Position numbers and translations under genes: made by a program. The notes under the pieces were generated by a model, which did no database searches, had not been told where the DNA came from, and worked only from the letters and a program-made list of their open reading frames with translations. Below, piece after piece: positions 32,022 through 39,582 of a stretch of DNA of 64,000 bases (the stretch's first letter is position 1; each line of letters starts with the position of its first letter). The DNA is from DASUWK01 sp036378435 (GTDB taxonomy: Bacteria; Chloroflexota; Dormibacteria; Dormibacterales; Dormibacteraceae). The DNA lies in NCBI GenBank assembly GCA_036378435.1, contig DASUWK010000059.1, positions 186,001-250,000 on the forward strand, read 5' to 3'.

Positions 32022-33157
32022 GGGTGGTCCGCCTGCCCTGGTACCGGCGGCTGTCCCAGTCGCAGCTGGTGCTGACGGCGGCCCTCCTGGTGATCGGGCT
32101 GGCCACGGTCTACTCCGCCACCGCATCCGACCTCCGCAAGCAGCTGCTGTCCGCGATCCTCGGCCTGCTCGCGCTCGGCGCGGCGGCGCTGCTCGACCCC
32201 AAGCGGCTCGTCCGCGCCAGCACCGCGCTCTATATCGGCTGCTTGCTGCTGCTCCTCTTCGTGAAGGTGCACGGCCACTCCGCCCTCGGCTCCCAGCGCT
32301 GGATCTCGGTGGCGGGATTCCAGGTCGAGCCGTCGGAGCTGTCCAAGCTCGTGATGGTGATCGTGCTGGCGAAGCACCTGGCCGAGCCCGGACGCGTCAC
32401 CCTGCGGCGCGTTCTCACGGCTTGCGCGCTCGCCGCCCCACCGATGCTCCTGATCCTCTCGCAGCCCGACCTCGGGACCGCCATCGTCTACGGCTGCGTC
32501 CTCGGCGGGCTGCTCTTCATCGCGGGCGCGCCGCGCATCCAACTCGTCGGGCTGGGAGTCGCGGCGGTGGCCGCAGTCCCGCTGGCGCCGCACTTCCTGC
32601 ACGCCTATCAACGCCAGCGCCTGGAGATCTTCCTCGACCCCTCGAAGGACCCGCTCGGCGCCGGCTACAACCTGCTGCAGGCGCGGATCGCGATCGGGTC
32701 GGGCGGCGCGCTCGGCACCGGCTGGCTGCACGGACTCCAGGGCAGCCTCGGCTACGTCCCCGAACGGGCCACGGACTTCATCTTCGCGGTGTTCGCCGAG
32801 GAATTCGGCCTCATCGGCTGCATCGCGCTGCTCGCCCTCTTCGTCCTGCTGCTGCTCTCGCTCCTCCGCTCGGCGTCGATCGCCCCCGACCGCTTCACCC
32901 GCCTCTTGGTGGCCGGGGTCGCCGTGATGCTCTTTTCGCAGGTGGTCGAGAACATCGGCATGAACATCGGCCTGCTCCCGATCACCGGCATCCCCTTGCC
33001 ATTCATCTCCTACGGCGGCTCCGCGCTGGTCACCGATCTCACGGCGCTCGGCCTGGTCCAGGGCTTGATGCTGCGGCGGAGAATGGTCGTCCACTCCCAG
33101 ACCCGGCCGAACGAGTTCCTGCTACACGAAGCCGCGGGCGTCAGATTGAGCGCCTGA
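32018..33157 (+). CDS. rodA: RodA, SEDS glycan polymerase
   Basis: The product has 379 residues and ten membrane helices. SEDS signatures are GSQRWISVAGFQVEPSELSKL, LGTGWLHGLQGSLGYVPERATDFIFAVFAEEFGLIG and NIGMNIGLLPITGIPLPFISYGGSA. The conserved Asp in the PERATDFIFA loop and the Glu-Phe-Gly helix are those needed for polymerase activity. The absence of long termini and the place after mrdA favour RodA over FtsW. It forms the elongation synthase with PBP2. Confidence 0.94.
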   Translation: MRVVRLPWYRRLSQSQLVLTAALLVIGLATVYSATASDLRKQLLSAILGLLALGAAALLDPKRLVRASTALYIGCLLLLLFVKVHGHSALGSQRWISVAGFQVEPSELSKLVMVIVLAKHLAEPGRVTLRRVLTACALAAPPMLLILSQPDLGTAIVYGCVLGGLLFIAGAPRIQLVGLGVAAVAAVPLAPHFLHAYQRQRLEIFLDPSKDPLGAGYNLLQARIAIGSGGALGTGWLHGLQGSLGYVPERATDFIFAVFAEEFGLIGCIALLALFVLLLLSLLRSASIAPDRFTRLLVAGVAVMLFSQVVENIGMNIGLLPITGIPLPFISYGGSALVTDLTALGLVQGLMLRRRMVVHSQTRPNEFLLHEAAGVRLSA

Positions 33158-33172
33158 ACGTTCGCTCGGGGG

Positions 33173-33178
33173 TACAAT
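33173..33178 (+). promoter_or_regulatory. -10 box of rplU
   Basis: TACAAT ends 8 nt before the GTG at 33187, matching the tig and clpP arrangement. Confidence 0.55.
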
Positions 33179-33186
33179 CACGCTTC

Positions 33187-33633
33187 GTGCCCCAGCAGCG
33201 GATGTCTGCCGTCATCGTGAGCGGCGGCAAGCAGTACAGGGTCGCCCCCGGCGATCGCATCCTCGTCGACCGGCTCCAGGTGGAGCCCGGCGCCGAGGTG
33301 AAGCTCGAGCACGTCCTCCTGCTCGACGACGGCGACGAGGTCCAGGTCGGCAGGCCGCTGGTCGAAGGCGCGAGCCTCGCGGCCCGGGTCCTCGGCCACG
33401 AGCGAGGCCCGAAGATCGAGGTCCTCCGCTACAAGTCGAAGAAGCGCGTGCGCGTGCACAGGGGCGCGCGCGCGGACCTGACGGCGCTCGAGATCCTCGA
33501 CCCGTCCGCCGGCCGCAGCCGGGCCAAAACCGCAAAAATCGAAAAGACCGAGAAAACCGAAGCCAAGCCGCGCAAGCGTGCAGCCAAGCCGAAGGTCGAG
33601 GAGCCTTCGGCCGAGGAAGAGACGGAGAGCTAG
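33187..33633 (+). CDS. rplU: 50S ribosomal protein L21 with C-terminal extension
   Basis: The L21 core runs from MSAVIVSGGKQYRVAPGDRI to about residue 105 and contains the C-terminal signature KIEVLRYKSKKRVRVHRGAR near residues 78-97. Some 45 further residues rich in Lys, Glu, Pro and Ala (KTAKIEKTEKTEAKPRKR) extend it to 148, whereas most L21 proteins are about 103. GTG at 33187 is chosen because of the TACAAT box; ATG at 33202 would give the more usual N-terminus. rpmA begins directly after the stop. Confidence 0.92.
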   Translation: MPQQRMSAVIVSGGKQYRVAPGDRILVDRLQVEPGAEVKLEHVLLLDDGDEVQVGRPLVEGASLAARVLGHERGPKIEVLRYKSKKRVRVHRGARADLTALEILDPSAGRSRAKTAKIEKTEKTEAKPRKRAAKPKVEEPSAEEETES

Positions 33634-33888
33634 ATGGCGCACAAGAAGGGCGGCGGATCGTCGCGCAACGGCCGCGACTCCAATCCCCAGATGCTCGGAG
33701 TCAAGACGTTCGGCGGGCAGTCCGTGCTGGCCGGCGCGATCATCGTTCGCCAGCGAGGGACGCACATCCTGGCCGGCCGCGGCGTGGGCGAAGGCCGCGA
33801 CCACACTCTGTTCGCCCTCCAGGGCGGCCGCGTCGTCTTCGAGCGCGTCGGCAAGGACCGCCGGCGTGTCTCGATCTCAAGCGACTAG
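33634..33888 (+). CDS. rpmA: 50S ribosomal protein L27
   Basis: The 84-residue protein is full length: MAHKKGGGSSRNGRDSNPQMLGVKTFGGQSVLAGAIIVRQRGT is the universal L27 N-terminal half that reaches the peptidyl-transferase centre. There is no Firmicutes-type cleavable N-terminal extension. GGAGAG lies 4 nt before the ATG, at the end of rplU. The last 23 bp are shared with the probable start region of obg. Confidence 0.96.
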   Translation: MAHKKGGGSSRNGRDSNPQMLGVKTFGGQSVLAGAIIVRQRGTHILAGRGVGEGRDHTLFALQGGRVVFERVGKDRRRVSISSD

Positions 33889-35143
33889 CGCGCCCCCGCG
33901 CCAATCCTTCGTCGACTCCGCCCGCGTGCACGTGCGTGCCGGCCGCGGCGGGCGCGGAGCCTCCTCCTTCCGGCGTGAGCCATATGTGCCGCGCGGCGGT
34001 CCTGACGGCGGGGACGGCGGCCGCGGCGGCTCGGTCCTCGTGATCGCCGACCGGAGCGTGGCCAGCCTGGCCGAGTTCGCCCGGCGCCGCACCTGGCATG
34101 CCGAGAACGGGACGGCCGGCGCCGGAGGTCGCAAGCATGGCAGCAGGGGCGCGGACATCGAGCTCCGCGTGCCGGTAGGCACGCAGGTCATCGACGCCGC
34201 CGGCGGCGACGTGCTGGGCGACCTCGACGTGCCCGACGCCACGCTCGTGGTCGCCAAAGGCGGCGCCGGAGGGCGCGGCAACGCGCGATTCGCGACCCCG
34301 GCCAACCAGGCCCCACGCCTGGCCGAACCAGGCCTTCCGGGCGAGGAGCGCGGCCTCCAGCTGGAGCTCAAGCTCATCGCGGACGTCGGCCTGGTCGGCC
34401 AGCCCAATGCCGGCAAGTCGTCGCTCCTCGCCTCGCTCTCGGCGGCCAACCCCAAGGTCGGCGACTATCCGTTCACGACGCTCGAGCCCGAGCTCGGGGT
34501 GATGGAGGGCGAAGGCGGCCGCCTCGTGCTCGCCGACATCCCGGGGCTGATCGAAGGAGCCTCCACGGGAGCGGGCCTCGGGATTCGCTTCCTGCGGCAC
34601 GTGGAGCGCACGCGCGCCCTGGCGTTCGTGGTCGACGCGTCGGCTGCCGACCCCTGGGGCGACCTCGACGCGGTTCGCGCCGAGGTGGCGAGCTACTCAG
34701 CCCAGCTGGCGAGCCGGCCGGCGCTCACGGTGATGAACAAGCTCGACCTCGAGCCCGCTCGCCGGCTGCGAGACACCGATCCTCGCGACGCCGTCTTCGT
34801 CTCGGCTCTCAGCGGTGAAGGACTGGACGAGCTCCAGCAGGCCCTCATCGCGCTCGCGTCCACGGCGCCGGCGCCGAGCTCGCCGGAGGTCGTGACCAGG
34901 CTCCCGGCGGGGCGGGCGCGAGCTGTGGCGCCGACAGTGCTTCGGCAGGCCTGGGGTTTCGACGTGCGTGGCGAGGCCGTCGAGCGCCTGCTCCAACGCA
35001 CGGACTTCGACTCCGCCGAGGGGCTCGAGCGCTTCCAGGGGCGCCTCCGCAGGCTTGGCGTCGACCGCGCCCTCGTCGAGGCCGGCGTGCAGCCCGGCGA
35101 CACCGTCCGCATCGGCGAGCTCGAGTTCGAGTACCAGCCGTGA
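33866..35143 (+). CDS. obg: Obg GTPase
   Basis: The product is 425 residues from GTG at 33866, the only standard start in frame before the conserved FVDSARVHVRAGRGGRGASSFRRE; it lies 23 bp inside rpmA. The glycine-rich Obg fold (residues 15-170) includes GGPDGGDGGRGGSV. The G domain has GQPNAGKSS (G1), a TT pair in YPFTTLEP (G2), DIPGLIEGA (G3), NKLD (G4) and SALSGEGLD (G5). The C-terminal OCT domain is VLRQAWGFDVRGEAVERLLQRTD. Obg acts in 50S assembly and stress control, which fits its place after rplU-rpmA. Confidence 0.94.
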   Translation: MSRSQATSAPPRQSFVDSARVHVRAGRGGRGASSFRREPYVPRGGPDGGDGGRGGSVLVIADRSVASLAEFARRRTWHAENGTAGAGGRKHGSRGADIELRVPVGTQVIDAAGGDVLGDLDVPDATLVVAKGGAGGRGNARFATPANQAPRLAEPGLPGEERGLQLELKLIADVGLVGQPNAGKSSLLASLSAANPKVGDYPFTTLEPELGVMEGEGGRLVLADIPGLIEGASTGAGLGIRFLRHVERTRALAFVVDASAADPWGDLDAVRAEVASYSAQLASRPALTVMNKLDLEPARRLRDTDPRDAVFVSALSGEGLDELQQALIALASTAPAPSSPEVVTRLPAGRARAVAPTVLRQAWGFDVRGEAVERLLQRTDFDSAEGLERFQGRLRRLGVDRALVEAGVQPGDTVRIGELEFEYQP

Positions 35144-35757
35144 GGCTCGGTGTCCTGGGCGGGACCTTCGACCCGATCCATGTCGGCCACGTTGCCGTCG
35201 CCCGGGCGGCCCTCGATTGCCTTGACCTCGACCGGCTGCTCGTCGTGCCGGCGCGAGTCCCTCCGCACAAGGCCGCGGCCTCTGCCGAGGTGTCCGACCG
35301 GCTCGAGATGTGCCGCCTGGCCGTGGCCGATCTGCCTCGGACCGAGGTGGTCGACATCGAGGTCCGCCGCGAAGGACCGTCGTACACGGCCGAGACGCTG
35401 GAGGAGCTGAGCGAGGCCAACCCCGGCGCCGACCTGCGCCTGATCCTCGGCTGGGACGCCGCACGCCTGCTCTCGGAGTGGCACGAGCCCTGGCGTGTGC
35501 TGGAGCTGGCCAGGCCCGCGATCTTCCGGCGCCCTGGCGTGGCCGGTCCGTCTGGTCAGGACCTGGAATCGGCCGGGATCGACCCGGAGCGGGTCACCGT
35601 CTGTGACGCGGACACCCCGGACGTCGACGCCACCGACATCCGCCGCCGCGCCGCCGCCGGAGAGAATCTCGCCGGGCTTGTGCCACAGCCCGTCGCCGAT
35701 TACATACGGGACCGAGGGTTGTACGCCGGCGCGGCTGGGCATAATTCGCCGCATTGA
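35140..35757 (+). CDS. nadD: nicotinate-nucleotide adenylyltransferase
   Basis: The 205-residue nucleotidyltransferase has GGTFDPIHVGHVAVARAAL (the GxFDPxHxGH site), VVPARVPPHK and the C-terminal DATDIRRRAAAGENLAGLVPQPVADYIRDRGLY, where family members carry ISSTxIR. It makes deamido-NAD from nicotinate mononucleotide and ATP. It overlaps obg (GTGA) and rsfS (TTGA) by 4 bp each, the common obg-nadD-rsfS arrangement. Confidence 0.94.
   Translation: MRLGVLGGTFDPIHVGHVAVARAALDCLDLDRLLVVPARVPPHKAAASAEVSDRLEMCRLAVADLPRTEVVDIEVRREGPSYTAETLEELSEANPGADLRLILGWDAARLLSEWHEPWRVLELARPAIFRRPGVAGPSGQDLESAGIDPERVTVCDADTPDVDATDIRRRAAAGENLAGLVPQPVADYIRDRGLYAGAAGHNSPH
35740..35745 (+). promoter_or_regulatory. 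candidate internal -10 box of rsfS
   Basis: CATAAT inside the end of nadD lies 8 nt before the TTG of rsfS, so rsfS may also have its own transcript. Confidence 0.35.
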
Positions 35758-36113
35758 GCGAGATCGATCCCCAGGAGCTGTCGCAGGCGCTGCTTGCGGT
35801 CGCTGAGGACAGGAAGGCCTGGGACGCGGTCATGCTCGACGTCCGCGGCAAGACCACGATCGCCGACTTCTTCGTGGTCTGTGAGGGAGAGACCGACCGC
35901 CAGCTGAGGGCGATCGCCGACGCGATGCTCAAGCGGGCCAAGGAGCTGGAGACGCGACCCCTGCACGTCAGCGGCTACGAGGACGCGACCTGGATCCTGC
36001 TTGACTTCGACGCCGTCGTGGCGCACATCTTCCTGCCGGGCGAACGCGCCTACTACGATCTGGAAGGGCTCTGGACGGAGGCCGCCCGGAGGCGCCGCAG
36101 CAGCGCGTCCTGA
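35754..36113 (+). CDS. rsfS: ribosomal silencing factor RsfS
   Basis: The 119-residue protein matches the RsfS/Iojap family: KAWDAVMLDVRGKTTIADFFVVCEGETDRQLRAIADAMLKRAKE and the C-terminal SGYEDATWILLDFDAVVAHIFLPGERAYYDLEGLW. It binds L14 and stops 50S and 30S subunits joining when nutrients are short. The TTG start overlaps nadD by 4 bp. A short basic Ser/Arg tail follows the core. Confidence 0.93.
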   Translation: MSEIDPQELSQALLAVAEDRKAWDAVMLDVRGKTTIADFFVVCEGETDRQLRAIADAMLKRAKELETRPLHVSGYEDATWILLDFDAVVAHIFLPGERAYYDLEGLWTEAARRRRSSAS

Positions 36114-36146
36114 CCTGCCGCCGCGGGGCGGTCCCTGCAAGATTTT

Positions 36147-36166
36147 GGATTAAATCCTGATAGGAT
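36147..36166 (+). promoter_or_regulatory. palindromic promoter region of the response regulator
   Basis: Two overlapping short palindromes, GGATTAAATCC (36147-36157) and ATCCTGATAGGAT (36154-36166), include a TAGGAT -10-like hexamer at 36161-36166. This AT-rich patch stands out in GC-rich DNA and could be an operator. The gene itself uses a ribosome binding site (AGGAGA, about 36184-36189) before TTG at 36199. Confidence 0.4.
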
Positions 36167-36198
36167 GGCCCTCAGATGTTGGTAGGAGACGGTATCCG

Positions 36199-36576
36199 TT
36201 GAGCGAAGACGTAAACGTCCTGTTCATCGAGGACGATCCGACCGTTGCGCAGATGTACAAGCTGAAGCTCGAGCTCGACGGCTACCACGTCGTGATGGCC
36301 AAGGACGGGGAGGAGGGGCTGCAGTCGGCCACCGCCGAGCCGCCGGACATCATCTTTCTCGACATCCGGCTGCCCAAGATGGACGGCTTCGCCGTGCTTG
36401 AAGGGCTGCGCGGCAACGAGAGCACCAAGCACGTCCCGGTCGTCATCCTCTCGAACTACGGCGAGCGCGAGCTGGTCGAGCGCGGCCTGAAGCTGGGCGC
36501 CTTGGAGTACTTGATCAAGAGCCAGACCACGCCGGCGAACCTCTCCAAGGGCGTCGAGGGATGGTTGAAGGAGTAG
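36199..36576 (+). CDS. single-domain response regulator
   Basis: The 125-residue protein is a receiver domain alone. It has the acidic pair in FIEDDP, the phosphoacceptor Asp in IIFLDIRLPKMDG, the switch Ser in VVILSNYGE and the conserved Lys in YLIKSQTTP. No output domain or kinase gene is adjacent. TTG at 36199 is preceded by AGGAGA 9 nt upstream. It is followed after 2 bp by an HspR-like regulator, whose ribosome site lies in its last codons, so the two are coupled. It could act by protein contact, for example with that regulator. Confidence 0.88.
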   Translation: MSEDVNVLFIEDDPTVAQMYKLKLELDGYHVVMAKDGEEGLQSATAEPPDIIFLDIRLPKMDGFAVLEGLRGNESTKHVPVVILSNYGERELVERGLKLGALEYLIKSQTTPANLSKGVEGWLKE

Positions 36577-36578
36577 CT

Positions 36579-36920
36579 ATGGCGACGGCTCGGGGCTCGC
36601 TCCAGCCCGGTTTCGATCTCGACAAGCCCCTTTACACGATCAGCGTTGCTTCCGAGATCCTCGAGACGCACCCGCGGACGTTGATGCTCTACGAGGACGT
36701 CGGCTTGATCGAGCCGTTCCGGACGGCGACCAACCGCCGGCGCTACTCGCAGCGGGACATTCGCAAGCTCCAGGTCATCCAGCACCTCACCCGCGAGAAG
36801 GGCGTGAACCTGGCGGGGGTGCGGCACATCCTGTCCTTGTTCGACGCGATGAGCAAGCGCGGCCTCGAGCCTCCGACCGACCTCACGGAAGTCTTCCAGA
36901 GGTACTCGGAGATCATCTGA
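36579..36920 (+). CDS. HspR-like MerR-family regulator
   Basis: The product is 113 residues from ATG at 36579, which has GAAGGAG close upstream; ATG at 36561 would overlap the previous gene. The MerR winged helix is YTISVASEILETHPRTLMLYEDVGLIEPFRTATNRRRYSQRDIRKLQVIQHLTREKGVNLAGVRHIL. The HPRTLMLYE and GVNLAGVR phrases are typical of HspR, the chaperone-operon repressor. No dnaK or clpB lies nearby. Only a short helical tail follows, with no metal or drug site. Confidence 0.85.
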   Translation: MATARGSLQPGFDLDKPLYTISVASEILETHPRTLMLYEDVGLIEPFRTATNRRRYSQRDIRKLQVIQHLTREKGVNLAGVRHILSLFDAMSKRGLEPPTDLTEVFQRYSEII

Positions 36921-36968
36921 ACGAGAGCCGGCTGAAGGCCTCACTGTCAGAATTTCGAAGTGCGGCGC

Positions 36969-36996
36969 TTGACCAATCTTGTCCAGTCGTTACTAA
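36969..36996 (+). promoter_or_regulatory. promoter of a candidate small RNA
   Basis: TTGACC (36969-36974) and TACTAA (36991-36996) are spaced by 16 bp; TAAAAT at 36994-36999 is an overlapping alternative. The -35 region holds two direct CTTGnCCA repeats (36968-36975 and 36978-36985) exactly 10 bp apart, which could be a regulator site. Confidence 0.5.
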
Positions 36997-36999
36997 AAT

Positions 37000-37080
37000 G
37001 AGGTAAGCGGGCGGTTTTCGTATTGCCCTCCCTCCTTTCTTGAGGGTCCCCGGCCCTGGGTCGGGGACCTTCTATCTTCT
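37000..37080 (+). ncRNA. candidate small RNA with CU-rich segment
   Basis: Between the promoter at 36969 and the terminator at 37045-37080 lies a stretch of about 80 nt with no ORF. It contains the pyrimidine run CCCTCCCTCCTTTCTT (about 37026-37041), complementary to Shine-Dalgarno sequences of the AAGGAGG type. The next gene has its own -10 box at 37097, so this transcript need not be its leader. It could instead be a 3' UTR of the HspR-like gene; transcription data would decide. Confidence 0.45.
37045..37080 (+). terminator. intrinsic terminator
   Basis: GGTCCCCG (37045-37052) pairs with CGGGGACC (37062-37069) around a 9-nt loop, followed by the T-rich tail TTCTATCTTCT. Confidence 0.75.
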
Positions 37081-37096
37081 CCGGCCCGGCCTCCTG

Positions 37097-37102
37097 TAGA
37101 TT
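37097..37102 (+). promoter_or_regulatory. -10 box of the GT4 gene
   Basis: TAGATT ends 6 nt before the ATG at 37109, the leaderless spacing used elsewhere in the window. Confidence 0.45.
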
Positions 37103-37108
37103 CGGCCC

Positions 37109-38185
37109 ATGCTCGGCGTGGATCTCACGGCCTGCTGGCGGCCTCGGGTGGGCATGGTCACGGTCGCGGTCGAGCTGACACGCGCTCTCGCCGCTCGCGG
37201 CGTTCCGCTGCTCATCTTCTGCAGCCGGCAGAGGGTGCCGGGCTTTGAAGGCCATCCAGCGGTCATCTCGACCCACCGGCACGAGCTGGCCAACAAGCTG
37301 CTCTGGCTGCCGGCTGTCGAGGCTGACGCCGGCGTCGACGCCATGCTCTACCCGTACTGGCCGCCGCCGCCCCGGCGGCGCCGAAACGCTCCGCCCGCGC
37401 TGACCTTCGTCCACGACCTGGCCTTCCGCATCCGCCCCGACGAGGTCCCGTGGCAGCAGCGCCTGTACCTCGGCAGCCTTCTCCCCGGCGCCCTGCGCAA
37501 GTCGGCCGCGGTCCTGGTGCCCTCCATGACCACGCGCGACGACGTCGTCCGCGAGTTCCCGGTTCCAGGCCTCGAAGATCGGGTCACGGTCGTCGGTGAG
37601 GGCGCCCCCGAGCTGCCTGCCGGCGCGTCTCTGCCCGGCGGCCTGCAGCCCGGGTTCGTGCTGGCCGTGGGAACCGTGGAGCCTCGGAAGAACTACGACC
37701 GGCTGCTCGAGGCCTATCGCGCCGTCCGGCGCCGCGTGGGCGATGCGCCGCCGCTGGTGATCGCGGGTCGGGTCGGCTGGAACGTCGACGGCCTGCCCGA
37801 GAGGCTGCGCGCCGAGCCCGGCGTCGTGCACCTGGCCGAAGTGGACGACGCGGCCCTCGGCAGCCTCTACGAGCACGCCGGCGTCCTCGCCTTCCCGAGC
37901 CTCTACGAGGGTTTCGGCCTCCCGCTGCTGGAGGCGATGACATTTGGCGTCCCCGCCGTCATCGGGCGCGCCGGCGCCCTCCCCGAGCTCGCCGGCGGCG
38001 CAGCGCTCGAGGTCGACCCTGAAGACATCGGTGCCCTCGCCTCCGCCCTGGAGCGGGCCCTCACCGACGAAACGCTGCGGACGCAGCTGTCTGAGAGAGG
38101 CAGGCGGCGCGCTGCCGAGTTCTCGTGGGACGCAGCGGCCGCACGGGTCGAGGACGTTCTTGGCAAACTAACGCCTCCACGATGA
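37109..38185 (+). CDS. GT4-family (GT-B) glycosyltransferase
   Basis: The product is 358 residues with the two Rossmann halves of GT-B enzymes and no membrane helix. The C-terminal half has AVGTVEPRKNYDRLLEAY, then FPSLYEGFGLPLLEAMTFGVPAVIGRAGALPELAGG, with the two glutamates of the E-x7-E donor site. It would transfer a sugar from a nucleotide donor in the cytosol, perhaps for an extracellular glycan. It overlaps cysS by 4 bp (ATGA) although their functions are unrelated. Confidence 0.88.
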   Translation: MLGVDLTACWRPRVGMVTVAVELTRALAARGVPLLIFCSRQRVPGFEGHPAVISTHRHELANKLLWLPAVEADAGVDAMLYPYWPPPPRRRRNAPPALTFVHDLAFRIRPDEVPWQQRLYLGSLLPGALRKSAAVLVPSMTTRDDVVREFPVPGLEDRVTVVGEGAPELPAGASLPGGLQPGFVLAVGTVEPRKNYDRLLEAYRAVRRRVGDAPPLVIAGRVGWNVDGLPERLRAEPGVVHLAEVDDAALGSLYEHAGVLAFPSLYEGFGLPLLEAMTFGVPAVIGRAGALPELAGGAALEVDPEDIGALASALERALTDETLRTQLSERGRRRAAEFSWDAAAARVEDVLGKLTPPR

Positions 38186-39570
38186 GCGAGACGGAACTAG
38201 AGGTCTTCAACACGATGGGCCGCCATCGCGAGGTCTTCACGCCGCGCGAGCCGGGCAAGGTCTCGATGTACACGTGCGGCCCGACGGTCTACAAGTACGC
38301 GCACATCGGCAATTTCAGGACCAACCTGATGTCCGACTTCTGGATCCGTGCGCTCGAATACCTCGGCTACGAGGTCATGCAGGTGCGCAACATCACCGAC
38401 GTCGGACACCTGGTGGCGGATGCGGACACTGGGCAGGACAAGGTGCTCGAAGCCGCCCGCGCCGAGAACAAGAGCCCGGAGGAGATCGCCGAGCACTACA
38501 CGCGCGCGTTCATCGACGACGCGGCGCTGCTGAACATCCGGCCGGCGGACGAGAGCCCCCGGGCCACCGAATTCGTGCCCCAGATGGTCGAGCTGGTCGC
38601 GAAGCTGGTCGAGAAGGGACACGCCTACGACGTCGAAGGCAACGTCTACTACGACGTGCAGAGCAAGGACGACTACCCCAAGCTCTCGGGCAACACCCTC
38701 GAGCAGCTGCAGTCGGGCTACCGCATGGAGGTCGACCCGCTGAAGCGGCACCCAGCCGACTTCAGCTTGTGGAAGGCGGCCGGCCCACGGCGCTTGCAGG
38801 TCTGGGACTCACCCTGGGGGAAGGGGTACCCGGGCTGGCACATCGAGTGCTCGGCGATGTCGCTGCACTACTTCCCACAGGGCTTCGACATGCACACCGG
38901 AGGCGTCGACCTGGTCTTCCCGCACCACGAGGACGAGATCGCGCAGTCGGAGCCCGTGGCGGGCGAAGGCTTCGTCAACTACTGGGTCCACGGCGAGTTT
39001 CTCGAATTCCGCGGCAAGAAGATGGCCAAGTCGACCGGGAACATCCTGCGCGTGCCCGAGCTCGAGGAGATGGGCTACGACCCGCTCGCTTTCCGCTACC
39101 TGTACCTGCTCGCCAAGTACCGGGCGAAGCTGAGCTTCAGCGACGAATCACTGGAAGCCGCCGCGACCGGCCTGCGGTCGATCCGGCAGCGAGCTTCGGC
39201 GCTGCCACCGGCAGTGGTACCGAGCTCGCCGGAGGCCGAGCGGCTGGAGCAGGAGTTCCGCGCCGCCCTGCGTGACGACCTCAATCTCCCGCGTGTCCCG
39301 GGCCTGATCCAGGACGTGCTGCGCGCCGACATCCCCGGTGGCGAGAAGAGGGCGCTGCTGGAGCGCTGGGACTCGGTCCTGCAGCTCGACCTCACGCGTG
39401 AGGCCGAGGCGATCGAGGTCCCCGCCGAGGTGCAGGCGCTGGCCGACCGGCGCGAGCAGGCCCGTGCCGACCGGCAGTGGGAGGCTGCCGACCGGCTGCG
39501 CGACGAGATGGCCGAGAAAGGTTGGTCGGTGGAGGACACTGCGGCCGGCCCGAAACTGCGTCCCAGGTAG
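38182..39570 (+). CDS. cysS: cysteinyl-tRNA synthetase
   Basis: The product is 462 residues. The class I motifs are CGPTVYKYAHIGNFRTN (HIGH as HIGN, with the first zinc Cys) and KKMAKSTGN (KMSKS). Zinc-site residues follow in WHIECSAM and FPHHEDE. The C-terminal anticodon-stem domain is present (VQALADRREQARADRQWEAADRLRDEMAEKGW). It begins in the last codon of the glycosyltransferase gene. A MshC-type enzyme for mycothiol is less likely given the complete C-terminal domain. Confidence 0.95.
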   Translation: MSETELEVFNTMGRHREVFTPREPGKVSMYTCGPTVYKYAHIGNFRTNLMSDFWIRALEYLGYEVMQVRNITDVGHLVADADTGQDKVLEAARAENKSPEEIAEHYTRAFIDDAALLNIRPADESPRATEFVPQMVELVAKLVEKGHAYDVEGNVYYDVQSKDDYPKLSGNTLEQLQSGYRMEVDPLKRHPADFSLWKAAGPRRLQVWDSPWGKGYPGWHIECSAMSLHYFPQGFDMHTGGVDLVFPHHEDEIAQSEPVAGEGFVNYWVHGEFLEFRGKKMAKSTGNILRVPELEEMGYDPLAFRYLYLLAKYRAKLSFSDESLEAAATGLRSIRQRASALPPAVVPSSPEAERLEQEFRAALRDDLNLPRVPGLIQDVLRADIPGGEKRALLERWDSVLQLDLTREAEAIEVPAEVQALADRREQARADRQWEAADRLRDEMAEKGWSVEDTAAGPKLRPR

Positions 39571-39573
39571 GAT
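39568..39573 (+). promoter_or_regulatory. candidate -10 box of the ThuA/Gfo-Idh gene
   Basis: TAGGAT overlaps the cysS stop and ends 9 nt before GTG at 39583. Confidence 0.4.
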
Positions 39574-39582
39574 TCAGCCGAC

